The translations under genes and the position numbers were made by a program. The notes under the pieces are model-generated. The model was not told where the DNA came from and made no database searches. It saw nothing but the letters and a program-made list of their open reading frames with translations. Of a stretch of DNA of 64,000 bases, positions 7,808 through 16,117 are shown in pieces. Position 1 is the stretch's first letter; each line of letters begins with the position of its first letter. The stretch comes from an uncultured Piscinibacter sp. GTDB lineage: Bacteria; Pseudomonadota; Gammaproteobacteria; Burkholderiales; Burkholderiaceae_C. The stretch covers positions 902,601-966,600 of the forward strand of contig NZ_CALFYO010000021.1 in NCBI RefSeq assembly GCF_937952055.1, read 5' to 3'.

Positions 7808-7907
7808 GGTGGCTCTCCTTGTGCTCGCAGTCGCGCACATTGTGCGCTGGCGTCATGGTGCGCGCACGAAGCCGCCGCAGCGAGTGCGGCCGCATGGACT
7901 GTCGACC

Positions 7908-7922
7908 ATAATGGTTCGCATT
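7908..7922. promoter_or_regulatory. Possible Fur-binding site upstream of bfr
   Basis: The 15 bases ATAATGGTTCGCATT match the core of the Fur consensus ATAATGATAATCATT at 11 of 15 positions. They lie about 100 bases upstream of the bacterioferritin start codon in an otherwise gene-free stretch (7808-8092). I see no clear sigma-70 elements beside it, so the call is tentative. Confidence 0.35.
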
Positions 7923-8092
7923 CAGGTGCGTCCGCCCGATGCAGTTCGCCGAACTGCACATGACCCTGCGCCTCGTGCCGTTGCAGCTCGAATCGCCGCT
8001 GATCGGCACGGTCGTGCCACACTGCCTGGCGATGCTGGCCTACCCTTTCGAGCTCAGCTGCGAGGCGGCGTTCGAGGCCTACCGCGTCACGC

Positions 8093-9064
8093 TCAGTCGA
8101 GCTGAGCCATCGACTTGTCGCCCAGGCCCAGCGGCAGCGGAAAGTGCACCGTCTCCTCGACGCCCGGCAGCGATCGCACCGACACCGCCCCCAGCTCGCG
8201 AAGCCGTTCGACCACCTGCTCCACGAGGATGTCCGGCGCCGACGCACCGGCCGTGAGGCCGACGCGTCGGCGACCCTCCAGCCAGTGCGCCTGCAGGTCC
8301 TTCGGCTGGTCGACCATGTAGGCCGGCGTGCCCAGGCGCTGCGCAAGTTCCTGCAGGCGGTTGCTGTTCGAGCTGGTCGGACTGCCGACGACGATCACCA
8401 CGTCGACCTGGGGCGCCAGCACCTTCACCGCGTCCTGCCGGTTCTGCGTGGCATAGCAGATGTCCTGCCGCTTCGGCTCGCGCACCTTGGGGAAACGCCG
8501 CTTCACCGCGGCGAGGATCTCCGCTGCGTCGTCGACCGACAAGGTCGTCTGCGTCACCACCGCCAGCCGCTCGGTCTGCGGCAGGTTCAGGCGCTCGACG
8601 TCCTGCACCTCCTCGACGAGGAAGATACCGTCGTCGAGCTGGCCCATCGTGCCCTCGACCTCGGGGTGACCCTTGTGGCCGATCATGATGAAGTCGTAGC
8701 CCTCCTTGTGGAGCTTGGCCACCTCCACGTGCACCTTGGTCACCAGCGGGCAGGTGGCGTCGAACACCGAGAAGCCGCGCCGCGCGGCCTCATGGCGCAC
8801 GGCCTGCGACACGCCGTGCGCGCTGAACACCAGCGTCGCGCCCGGAGGCACCTCGGCGAGGTCCTCGATGAAGATGGCGCCCTTGGCTCTCAGGTCGTTG
8901 ACCACGTAGGTGTTGTGCACGATCTCGTGGCGCACGTAGATCGGCGCACCGAACTTCTTCAGCGCCCGCTCTACGATCTCGATCGCGCGGTCCACGCCGG
9001 CGCAGAAGCCGCGTGGCTCGGCCAGCAGCACCTCGTGCGGACCGTCGACGATGTCCCGGCCCAT
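8093..9064 (-). CDS. ispH: 4-hydroxy-3-methylbut-2-enyl diphosphate reductase
   Basis: A 323-residue iron-sulfur enzyme for the last step of the methylerythritol phosphate pathway, making isopentenyl and dimethylallyl diphosphate. The three cluster cysteines are present: Cys21 in GFCAGV, one in DATCPLVTKVH and one in ICYATQNRQ. Active-site patterns HEIVHN and GHKGHPEVEGT are conserved. The start ATG (9064) shares one base with the stop of the upstream FKBP-type gene, matching the common slpA-ispH order. The protein is full length. Confidence 0.98.
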   Translation of the reverse strand: MGRDIVDGPHEVLLAEPRGFCAGVDRAIEIVERALKKFGAPIYVRHEIVHNTYVVNDLRAKGAIFIEDLAEVPPGATLVFSAHGVSQAVRHEAARRGFSVFDATCPLVTKVHVEVAKLHKEGYDFIMIGHKGHPEVEGTMGQLDDGIFLVEEVQDVERLNLPQTERLAVVTQTTLSVDDAAEILAAVKRRFPKVREPKRQDICYATQNRQDAVKVLAPQVDVVIVVGSPTSSNSNRLQELAQRLGTPAYMVDQPKDLQAHWLEGRRRVGLTAGASAPDILVEQVVERLRELGAVSVRSLPGVEETVHFPLPLGLGDKSMAQLD

Positions 9065-9507
9065 CACAGCACCCCGATCAGTTGCACTTCGAAGGTCACC
9101 GGCCGGCCGGCCAGCGGGTGGTTGAAGTCGAACAGCAGCCAGTCTTCGCCCAGCTCGCGCACCACGCCGGCATAGTTCGCCTGGCCGTCGGGCGTGGGGA
9201 ACTGCACCACGTCGCCGAGCTGGTAGGTCTGGTCGGGGTCGCCCAGCTCGGCCAGCAGTGAGCGCTTGACGCGCTGCAGCAGTGCGGAGTTGCGTTCGCC
9301 GAAGGCCTCGCCCGCAGGCAGCTCGAAGACGCTGCGCGCGCCTTCGGCCAGGCCGATCAGGCGCTGCTCCAGCGCAGCGGCGAGCTCGCCGGTGCCGAGC
9401 GACAGCGTGGCCGGCTTGTCGGCGAAGGTGTTGACGATGTCGGCGCCATCGGGCCCGGCAAGACGGTAGTGCAGGGTCAGGAAAGACCCCGGCTGCACGA
9501 AGTTCAA
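9064..9507 (-). CDS. FKBP-type peptidyl-prolyl cis-trans isomerase (SlpA/FkpB-like)
   Basis: A small FKBP-family isomerase of the SlyD/SlpA group, which catalyses prolyl isomerisation and acts as a cytoplasmic chaperone. Visible features are FLTLHYRLAG at the N-terminus, then the IF-insert region ending in GEDWLLFDFNHPLAGRPVTFEV, where the family signature N-H-P-L-A-G is intact. I chose TTG 9507 (147 residues) because a GGAG lies 10 bases upstream. GTG 9498 is an alternative. It is coupled by overlap to ispH and divergent from radC. Confidence 0.88.
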   Translation of the reverse strand: MNFVQPGSFLTLHYRLAGPDGADIVNTFADKPATLSLGTGELAAALEQRLIGLAEGARSVFELPAGEAFGERNSALLQRVKRSLLAELGDPDQTYQLGDVVQFPTPDGQANYAGVVRELGEDWLLFDFNHPLAGRPVTFEVQLIGVL

Positions 9508-9571
9508 GGCTTGGCCGCTCCAGTAGACTGAAGCGGATTTTACGGGGCCCGCTGCCGCGGCCCTCCCGACG

Positions 9572-10243
9572 GTGATCAAGGATATTCCACCCGACGCCCG
9601 CCCGCGCGAGAAACTGCTCGCCCAAGGCCCTGCCGCACTGGCCGATGCCGAGCTGGTGGCGCTGCTGCTGCGCACCGGGCTGAAGGGCGTGTCGGTACTG
9701 CAGCTCGCGCAGTCGCTGCTCGACGAGTTCGGTGGTCTGGCCGGGCTGCTGCACGCCGGGCCGGCCGACCTGAAGCGGGTCAGAGGCCTGGGTCCGGCCA
9801 AGCGAGCCGAGATGGCGGCGGTGGTCGAGCTGGCGCGGCGCTCGCTGCGACAGCGCCTGGCCGACCGGCCGGCCTTCGAGTCGCCCGAAGGCGTGCGCGA
9901 CTACCTGCGACTGCACCTCGGCGCACGCGAGCACGAGGTGTTCGCCGTGCTGTTCCTCGATGCGCAGCACCGGCTGCTGCAGTTCGACGAAATGTTCCGC
10001 GGCACGCTGACGCAGACCAGCGTCTATCCGCGCGAGGTGGTTCGGCGTGCGTTGGCACTCAATGCGGCGGCGGTGATCCTCGCCCACAACCACCCATCGG
10101 GCGTGGCGGAGCCGTCGTGCGCCGACGAGTTCCTGACGCAGTCACTGAAGAGCGCGCTGCAACTCGTCGACGTGCGCGTTCTCGACCACATGGTCGTCGG
10201 GCACAGCGGGGTCGTGTCGTTCGCCGAGCGGGGACTGCTGTGA
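9572..10243 (+). CDS. radC: RadC/YeeS-family JAB-domain protein
   Basis: A 223-residue protein starting at GTG 9572. It has an N-terminal UPF0758 region (ARPREKLLAQGPAALADAELVALLLRTG begins with the family pattern), a helix-hairpin-helix (LKRVRGLGPAKRAEM, about residues 68-82) and a C-terminal JAB/MPN metal-binding motif with HNHPSG (about 171-176) preceded by the catalytic Glu region. The family was once linked to DNA repair, but its activity is not established. Its stop overlaps the start of the Smr gene (GTGA). Confidence 0.94.
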   Translation: MIKDIPPDARPREKLLAQGPAALADAELVALLLRTGLKGVSVLQLAQSLLDEFGGLAGLLHAGPADLKRVRGLGPAKRAEMAAVVELARRSLRQRLADRPAFESPEGVRDYLRLHLGAREHEVFAVLFLDAQHRLLQFDEMFRGTLTQTSVYPREVVRRALALNAAAVILAHNHPSGVAEPSCADEFLTQSLKSALQLVDVRVLDHMVVGHSGVVSFAERGLL

Positions 10244-10902
10244 CAGCGCCGAAGGTCCGCTCCCTTGCCGATCTCGGCGCACTGCGCAAGGCACTGCGCG
10301 ACGCCGAGCGCGAGGCGGCCGCCGCGGCGGCACGCGCCCAGGCCGAGATCGCGCGGGTGCAGCGCGAGCGCGAGCTGTTCGCGCGCAGCGTCGGCCCGGT
10401 GGTGCCGCTGCGGCCGGTGGCGCGTGTGGCTCTCGCCCGGCCGCGCCCGCACCCCGAGCCCCGCCAGCGGCAGCGCGACGAGGCCGCGGTGCTGGCCGAA
10501 TCGATCTCCGACGAGTTCGACGTCGAGTCGCTGCTCGACACCGACGAGGCACTGTCGTTCCGCCGCCGCGGCGTCGGCACCGAGGTCGTGCGCAAGCTGC
10601 GCCGCGGCGTGTGGGCGATCCAGGCGCAGCTCGATCTGCACGGACTGCGCCGCGACGAGGCGCGCGAACGGCTGGCGGCGTTCCTGCGCGAGGCGGTGCG
10701 CGGCGGCCTGCGCTGCGTGCGCGTGGTGCATGGCAAGGGCAACGGCTCGCCCGGCCGCGAGCCGGTCCTGAAGGGCAAGGTGCGCAGCTGGCTGGTGCAG
10801 AAGAGCGAGGTGATCGCCTTCACCCAGGCGCGTGCGCAGGACGGCGGGCACGGCGCACTGATCGTGCTGCTGCGGCCGTCGTCGCCGGCCGCCAGCGCCT
10901 GA
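10240..10902 (+). CDS. Smr-domain protein
   Basis: A 220-residue protein with GTG 10240 overlapping the radC stop. The N-terminal half is a charged, Arg/Ala-rich helical region. The C-terminal half is a Smr (small MutS-related) domain with the LDLHG motif (about residues 128-132) and the VVHGKG motif (about 160-165), both needed for nuclease or nucleic-acid binding activity in the family. Stand-alone Smr proteins are candidates for roles in mRNA cleavage or ribosome rescue. It converges with the haemoglobin gene with no spacer. Confidence 0.92.
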   Translation: MTAPKVRSLADLGALRKALRDAEREAAAAAARAQAEIARVQRERELFARSVGPVVPLRPVARVALARPRPHPEPRQRQRDEAAVLAESISDEFDVESLLDTDEALSFRRRGVGTEVVRKLRRGVWAIQAQLDLHGLRRDEARERLAAFLREAVRGGLRCVRVVHGKGNGSPGREPVLKGKVRSWLVQKSEVIAFTQARAQDGGHGALIVLLRPSSPAASA

Positions 10903-11298
10903 TCAGCCGCCCTGGTTCCTCATCCAGTCGGCGGTGTTGAAGAAGGCGTCGGCCAGACGCTGTGCCAATGCCGGCTCGATCTCTCGTTCGGCCATCGCCT
11001 GGCGCATGCAGGCGAGCCACTGGTCGCGCTCGCGGATGCCGATCGCAAACGGCAGGTGACGCGCGCGCAGCCGCGGGTGGCCGAAGCGCTCGACATAGTG
11101 CTGCGGACCGCCGAGCCAGCCGCACAGGAACCAGAACAGCTTGTCGCGCGCGTCGTCCAGCGTCGCACCGTGCACCGCGCGCAGCGCGGCGTACGCGGGC
11201 TCCAGGTCCATCAGGTCGTAGAAGCGGTCGACCAGCGCACGCACGGCGGCCTCGCCACCGATCAGTTCGAACGCCGTGGTCTGCGTGGATTCGCTCAT
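10903..11298 (-). CDS. Group II truncated haemoglobin
   Basis: A 131-residue haem protein of the 2-over-2 globin fold. Recognisable features are FELIGGEAAVRALVDRFYDLM with the B10 Tyr region, the Phe/Trp-rich KLFWFLCGWLGGPQHY segment, and GHPRLRARHLPF holding the proximal His, followed by WLACM with the G8 Trp typical of group II. Members bind oxygen or detoxify nitric oxide and peroxide. Its ATG overlaps the stop of the MinD/FlhG-like gene by 4 bases, so the two are translationally coupled. Confidence 0.93.
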   Translation of the reverse strand: MSESTQTTAFELIGGEAAVRALVDRFYDLMDLEPAYAALRAVHGATLDDARDKLFWFLCGWLGGPQHYVERFGHPRLRARHLPFAIGIRERDQWLACMRQAMAEREIEPALAQRLADAFFNTADWMRNQGG

Positions 11299-12101
11299 GA
11301 GCTCAGCCTGTCGGCGGCCGCCGAGATGCCCTGCGCCGCCGGACAACCGGGTTGAAGTTCGAGCAACAGGCGGCGCTTCTGCACCGCCTCGCGCACCGCC
11401 GTGTCGGTCGGGATCTCGCCCAGCAGTTCGAGCTTGAACGGCACGGACGGATCCTGCATCAGCGGCGTCACATAGCGGTCGACCACCAGCTGCAGCTGGC
11501 TGCGGATCACGCGGCCCTCGCCCTGCCGGCCGACCTGGTTCACGAGCAGCCGCACGGTGCGGCGCCGCTGCTGCGTGGCCAGCACCTTGATGGTCGCGTA
11601 GGCATCCGTCAGCGAGGTCGGCTCGGGCGTCGCCACGACCAGCACTTCGTCGGCCAGCGACACCGCATAGAGCACCACGTCCGAGATGCCCGCGCCGGTG
11701 TCGAGCAGGATGCGGTCGAAGCGCGGCGCGACCTTGTTGATCACTTCGAGAAGCTTCTCGCTGACCTCGGGCGTGAGCCGCGAATACTCCACCAGCCCCG
11801 AGCCCGCCAGCAGCACCGAAAAGCCGCCGGGCGCGGGCAGGATGGCGTCCTCGAGCCGCGCCTGGTCGGTGAAGACGTCGTGCAGCGTGATCTTCGGGGA
11901 GAGGTTGAGCACCACGTCGAGGTTGGCCAGGCCGAGATCGGCGTCGAGCACCAGCACGCGCTCGCCGCGCTGCGCCAGCGCGGCGGCCAGGTTGGCTGAG
12001 ACGAAGGTCTTGCCGACACCGCCCTTGCCGCTGGTGACGGCCAGGGTGCGGGCGCGTGCAGGCGAGTGCACGGCGGGAACGGAAGGCGAGGCGCTGCTCA
12101 T
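11295..12101 (-). CDS. MinD/ParA-family ATPase, FlhG-like
   Basis: A 268-residue P-loop ATPase with the deviant Walker A motif SGKGGVGKT (about residues 24-32), a switch region LVLDADLGLANLDV, and the DTGAG motif of the MinD/FlhG branch. The LGLANLDVVLNL string is typical of FlhG/YlxH proteins that control flagellar number with FlhF. No flhF is adjacent, so a role in placing another polar structure is equally possible. The start ATG 12101 overlaps the end of the GGDEF gene. Confidence 0.88.
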   Translation of the reverse strand: MSSASPSVPAVHSPARARTLAVTSGKGGVGKTFVSANLAAALAQRGERVLVLDADLGLANLDVVLNLSPKITLHDVFTDQARLEDAILPAPGGFSVLLAGSGLVEYSRLTPEVSEKLLEVINKVAPRFDRILLDTGAGISDVVLYAVSLADEVLVVATPEPTSLTDAYATIKVLATQQRRRTVRLLVNQVGRQGEGRVIRSQLQLVVDRYVTPLMQDPSVPFKLELLGEIPTDTAVREAVQKRRLLLELQPGCPAAQGISAAADRLSS

Positions 12102-12829
12102 TCGGGATCCTGGAACTGGGAGTGGCCGAAGAGCAGGCCCTTCTCCTCGGCACTGACGAGGGAGACGGGAGGCATCTCGAGGCAGGCCCGGTTGCGGCCC
12201 TCGCTCTTGGCACGGTAGAGCTGCTGGTCGGCTCGTTCGATCCACAGCGGCGCGGACGAGCGCACCCACTGCGGCGCGTAGGCACCGCCGATGCTCACGG
12301 TGACGGTGACATCCGCCCCCGGTGCGACCTTCACCGGCCGCGAGTTCACCTGGTTGCGCACCCGTTCGGCCACCGTCTGGCCGAAGGCGGGCGGGCAGTT
12401 GGGCAGGATCATCGCGAACTCCTCGCCGCCGAAGCGCGCCACCGTGTCCATCGGCCGGATGCACTCGTGCAGCGCCTGGCCCACCGCGCGCAGCACCTGG
12501 TCGCCTGCGGGGTGGCCATGGGTGTCGTTGACCTTCTTGAAGTGATCGATGTCGATCATCAGCACCAGTGCCGACTCGCCGGCGCGGGCCACGCGGTCGA
12601 CCTCGCGCGCCAGCGCCAACTCGAACTGGCGACGGTTCGCCAGGCCCGTCAAGGCATCGCGACTGGACAGTTCACACAGTCCGTCCAGCACCGCCTGCAG
12701 CCAGGCGGCAGGGTCGCTCTGGCGCGTTTCAGGAAGCGCCACGCCGGACTGCTGCAGCAACTGCAGAGCTGCCTCCAGGCGCAGGGCGTTGGCCTTCGGC
12801 GATGCAGGGGCGGGCGGGAAGGCGTCCAA
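12098..12829 (-). CDS. GGDEF-domain diguanylate cyclase
   Basis: A 243-residue soluble protein. After a short N-terminal helical region the GGDEF domain runs from about residue 58 to 220. The active-site motif is GGEEF, the usual active variant, and the inhibitory I-site RxxD (RPMD) sits five residues before it, so product feedback by cyclic di-GMP is predicted. The substrate-binding LTGLANRRQFE and MIDIDHFKKVND stretches are intact. The first codon is TTG 12829, without a clear ribosome-binding site, so the start is uncertain. It overlaps the FlhG-like gene. Confidence 0.9.
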   Translation of the reverse strand: MDAFPPAPASPKANALRLEAALQLLQQSGVALPETRQSDPAAWLQAVLDGLCELSSRDALTGLANRRQFELALAREVDRVARAGESALVLMIDIDHFKKVNDTHGHPAGDQVLRAVGQALHECIRPMDTVARFGGEEFAMILPNCPPAFGQTVAERVRNQVNSRPVKVAPGADVTVTVSIGGAYAPQWVRSSAPLWIERADQQLYRAKSEGRNRACLEMPPVSLVSAEEKGLLFGHSQFQDPE

Positions 12830-13017
12830 GTCGAGGTCGGTACCGGCTGTCGGACCAGTCTAGCAGCCGCACCATCGGCCTTCGACGCGAAATGACAGCT
12901 CTTGATCCGTCTCATCGAAGATGACGCGAAGCCTCAAGCCACGTCGCGACGGGTCGATAACCCAGGAAACCGCGTCGTCGGGGTCGCTCGGCCCTGACCA
13001 CCACCCCCAGAGACCCG

Positions 13018-13896
13018 ATGAACCCCCTCACCGCTGCCGCCACGACACGGCCCGTCGCCGCGCCCGCGAGCGTCGGCGCCCCCGACCAGGAGTTCAGCTT
13101 CAGCCACGCCGACTTCGAGCGCGTGCGCGCGCTGATCCACCAGCACGCCGGCATCAGCCTGCACGCCGGCAAGCAGGCCATGGTCTACAGCCGCCTGTCG
13201 CGCCGGCTGCGCGAGACCGGCCACCGCAGCGTCGGCAGCTACTTGCAGTGGCTGGAGGCGCACACCGGCACTGGCGGCGAGGCCGAGTGGCAGGAGTTCG
13301 TCAACTGCCTGACCACCAATCTCACTGCCTTCTTCCGCGAGGAACATCACTTCTACGCGCTCGCCCAGGACCTCAATGCGTGCGGCGTGGTCAACCCGCG
13401 CATCTGGTGCAATGCCGCTTCCACCGGCGAGGAGCCCTATTCGATCGCCATGACGGTGGTCGAGACGCTGGGCGCGGACACGGCGGCACGCATCGTCGCC
13501 AGCGACATCGACACCAAGGTGCTGGCCACCGCCAGCCGCGGCGTCTACGCGTGCGAAGCGCGCGGGCTGTCGAGCGAGCGGCTGCGTCGCCACTGCCTGC
13601 GTGGCACCGGCGCGAACGCCGGCTTCATGCGCATCCGCGCCGAACTCTCCAGGTTGATCGAGTTCCGCACGCACAACCTGATGGCACCGCAGTGGTCTCT
13701 CGGCGAGCCGTTCGACTTCGTGTTCTGCCGCAACGTGATGATCTACTTCGACGCACCGACGCAGCGCCGCGTGCTCGAGCGCATACACGCGGTGATGAGG
13801 CCCAGGGGGCTGCTCTACGTCGGCCACTCCGAGAACTTCGCCGATTCGCGCGAACTTTTCCGACTGCGCGGCAAGACGATCTACGAGCGGGTCTGA
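13018..13896 (+). CDS. cheR: Chemotaxis protein methyltransferase
   Basis: A 292-residue SAM-dependent methyltransferase that methylates glutamates on chemoreceptors. The N-terminal helical domain (residues about 25-100) is followed by the SAM-binding domain with NAASTGEEPYSIAM (about 137-150) and the FDFVFCRNVMIYFD motif (about 231-244). The start ATG 13018 gives a 25-residue low-complexity leader. It heads a cheR-cheD-cheB group. A GGDEF protein is encoded divergently 188 bases upstream. Confidence 0.96.
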   Translation: MNPLTAAATTRPVAAPASVGAPDQEFSFSHADFERVRALIHQHAGISLHAGKQAMVYSRLSRRLRETGHRSVGSYLQWLEAHTGTGGEAEWQEFVNCLTTNLTAFFREEHHFYALAQDLNACGVVNPRIWCNAASTGEEPYSIAMTVVETLGADTAARIVASDIDTKVLATASRGVYACEARGLSSERLRRHCLRGTGANAGFMRIRAELSRLIEFRTHNLMAPQWSLGEPFDFVFCRNVMIYFDAPTQRRVLERIHAVMRPRGLLYVGHSENFADSRELFRLRGKTIYERV

Positions 13897-13943
13897 GCGC
13901 GTTGCGTCCGGCCTTCGCCCTTCACCCGCACACTCCGAGCAGC

Positions 13944-14600
13944 ATGGCCGCCCCACCCACCCTCGGCGCCCCAGCCTCCGATTCGCGGCTCGCGCGCCTG
14001 AGGGCGCAGTCGCGCAAGCCGGGCGAAGCCTCGTTCTTCTTCTACGACGCGCACTTCAAGAACGACGCCGTGAAGATCCTGCCCGGCGAATACTTCGTGC
14101 ACGACGAGGACATCCTGGTGATGACCACGCTGGGCTCCTGCATCGCCGCCTGCCTGTGGGACCGCAACGCGCGCATCGGCGGCATGAACCACTTCATGCT
14201 GCCCGAGAGCGGCGGCGGCATGCTGGACAGCGGCCGCTACGGCTCGTACGCGATGGAACTGCTGATCAACGAGTTGCTCAAGCGCGGCGCCACGCGCACC
14301 ACGCTCGAGGCCAAGGTGTTCGGCGGCGGCCAGGTGATCAGCGGCATGAACACGATGAACGTCGGCGAACGCAACACGAGCTTCGTGCTCGACTACCTGA
14401 AGACCGAGCGCATCCCCGTGGTGTCGAAGGACGTCATGGACGCTTATCCGCGCAAGGTGTGCTTCCTGCCGCACTGCGGCAAGGCGATGGTCAAGCGGCT
14501 TTCGCCCGCCAACCCGGAGGCGCTGGTGGCGCAGGACCGTGCGGCCGCGCAGAAGGCGGTGCCGCCGGCCAGCGGCGCCGCCTCGGTGGACTTGTTCTGA
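13944..14600 (+). CDS. cheD: Chemoreceptor glutamine deamidase CheD
   Basis: A 218-residue protein that deamidates glutamines on chemoreceptors. The catalytic Cys is in the motif LGSCIAACLWD (about residues 55-65), the His in GGMNHFMLP (about 74-82) and the Thr downstream in GERNTSFVLDYL. ATG 13944 gives the expected N-terminal region before PGEASFFFYD, although no strong ribosome-binding site is seen. It lies 47 bases after cheR and 21 bases before cheB. Confidence 0.95.
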   Translation: MAAPPTLGAPASDSRLARLRAQSRKPGEASFFFYDAHFKNDAVKILPGEYFVHDEDILVMTTLGSCIAACLWDRNARIGGMNHFMLPESGGGMLDSGRYGSYAMELLINELLKRGATRTTLEAKVFGGGQVISGMNTMNVGERNTSFVLDYLKTERIPVVSKDVMDAYPRKVCFLPHCGKAMVKRLSPANPEALVAQDRAAAQKAVPPASGAASVDLF

Positions 14601-14621
14601 CAAGGCGAGGAGACGCGAATC

Positions 14622-15719
14622 ATGGTCAAGACGCGCGTGGTGGTGGTCGACGACTCGGCCCTGGTGCGCAGCCTGCTGTCGGAGATCATCAACCGGCAGC
14701 CCGACATGGAGTGCGTGGGCGCCGCGGCCGATCCGTACGTGGCGCGCGAGATGATCCGCAACACCAATCCGGACGTGGTCACGCTGGACGTCGAGATGCC
14801 GCGCATGGACGGCATCGACTTCCTCGGCAAGCTGATGCGGCTGCGGCCGACGCCGGTGGTGATGGTGTCGACGCTGACCGAGCGCGGCGCCGACGTGACG
14901 CTGCGGGCCCTGGAACTCGGCGCGGTGGATTTCGTCGCCAAGCCGAAGATCGGCGTGGCCGACGGGCTGAAGCAACTCGCCGAGGAGATCACCGACAAGG
15001 TGCGCATCGCCTCGAAGGCGCACCTGCGTCGCCTGGCCGTGCCGGTGGCCGGCCCGGCCGTCGGCGGCGACGCCGCGACGCCGCACAGGCTGGCGCCAGT
15101 GGCCGGCATCGGGCGGCTGTCGACCGAGAAGATCGTTTTCATCGGCGCCTCCACAGGCGGCACCGAGGCCACCAAGGAAGTGCTGACGCAGCTGCCGCCG
15201 GACGCGCCGGCAGTGATGATCACCCAGCACATGCCGCCGGGCTTCACGAAGAGCTACGCGGCGCGGCTGGACGGCCTGTGCCGCATCCGCGTCGGCGAAG
15301 CGCGCGACGGCGAGCGCGTGCTGCCCGGCCATGCCTACATCGCCCCTGGCGGCCACCACCTCAGCGTGGAGCGCAGCGGCGCCAACTACATCGCCCGCGT
15401 GCAGCTCGGCGAGCCGGTCAACCGCCACATGCCCTCCGTCGAGGTCCTGTTCAAGTCGGCCGCACGTGCGGTCGGCCCAAACGCGCTGGGCATCATGCTC
15501 ACCGGCATGGGCGCCGACGGCGCCCGCGCGATGCGCGAGATGCGCGACGCCGGCAGCTACAACTTCGTGCAGGACGAGGCGAGCTGCGTCGTGTTCGGCA
15601 TGCCTCGCGAGGCCATCGCCCACGGCGCGGCGCACGAGGTGCTGCCGCTGACGCAGATCGCCGGCAAGCTGGTCGAGCGTCTGCGCAGCACCTCGGGCTT
15701 GTCGATCAACCGGGTCTGA
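14622..15719 (+). CDS. cheB: Chemotaxis response regulator, protein-glutamate methylesterase
   Basis: A 365-residue two-domain enzyme. The receiver domain (1-120) has VVDDSALVR, the phosphoacceptor Asp in TLDVEMPRMDG and the conserved Lys in FVAKP. The methylesterase domain (about 165-360) carries the catalytic Ser in IGASTGGTEA, His in TQHMPPGF and Asp in TGMGADGARAM. Phosphorylated CheB removes methyl groups from chemoreceptors, opposing CheR. GAGGAGA-type ribosome-binding bases precede ATG 14622. No CheA or CheW gene lies in this window. Confidence 0.97.
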   Translation: MVKTRVVVVDDSALVRSLLSEIINRQPDMECVGAAADPYVAREMIRNTNPDVVTLDVEMPRMDGIDFLGKLMRLRPTPVVMVSTLTERGADVTLRALELGAVDFVAKPKIGVADGLKQLAEEITDKVRIASKAHLRRLAVPVAGPAVGGDAATPHRLAPVAGIGRLSTEKIVFIGASTGGTEATKEVLTQLPPDAPAVMITQHMPPGFTKSYAARLDGLCRIRVGEARDGERVLPGHAYIAPGGHHLSVERSGANYIARVQLGEPVNRHMPSVEVLFKSAARAVGPNALGIMLTGMGADGARAMREMRDAGSYNFVQDEASCVVFGMPREAIAHGAAHEVLPLTQIAGKLVERLRSTSGLSINRV

Positions 15720-15735
15720 TCCCGGTCACGCTGCT

Positions 15736-16020
15736 TCAGTAGAAGCGGCCCAGGCCGCCACGCGCGCCGAGGCGGTCCGGCGACAGACCACGTTCGCGCT
15801 GCTCGCGGCGTGCCCGCGCCTCCTCCTGCATCCACAGCGGCATGCCCATGTCGCGCAGCGTGGCCTCGTCGAGGTCCAGCGCATCCTGCATCCGGCGCTG
15901 CGCGCGCCAACGCGCCACCACGCCCTGCAGCCAGGCTTGCGCGTCGGCCAGGCCGTCGCGCACACGGGCGCGCCAGCCGCGGTGCAGCGGGATCGTCGAG
16001 GACATCGTGCAGTCGTTCAT
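15736..16020 (-). CDS. Small DUF1127-like protein
   Basis: A 94-residue basic protein with GGAGA 7 bases before ATG 16020. The region from about residue 49 (LDLDEATLRDMGM) resembles the short DUF1127 motif, in which an LxDxxLRDIG pattern is conserved. Such proteins can bind RNA or act in stress and phosphate responses in other bacteria. The gene is divergent from the LysR-type regulator at 16118 with a spacer of about 85-100 bases, an arrangement that often marks regulator and target. It converges with cheB. Confidence 0.7.
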   Translation of the reverse strand: MNDCTMSSTIPLHRGWRARVRDGLADAQAWLQGVVARWRAQRRMQDALDLDEATLRDMGMPLWMQEEARARREQRERGLSPDRLGARGGLGRFY

Positions 16021-16117
16021 GGCGGGTTCTCCGGTGACGTGCTGGTAAGAATAGTTGGAGGATTCGTACGGAGGAATTGAATTGTTCTGGCCAGTTTGGT
16101 CAGTTATGCTTACCAGC

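Noticed and set aside
5855..7963. A 702-codon plus-strand open frame
   Set aside because: It lies antisense to serS and bfr and consists of the Val/His/Gln/Arg-rich pattern produced when GC-rich genes are read backwards.
7939..8256. A 105-codon plus-strand open frame between bfr and ispH
   Set aside because: The second half overlaps ispH antisense with poor codon use, and the first half has no ribosome-binding site or recognisable motif.
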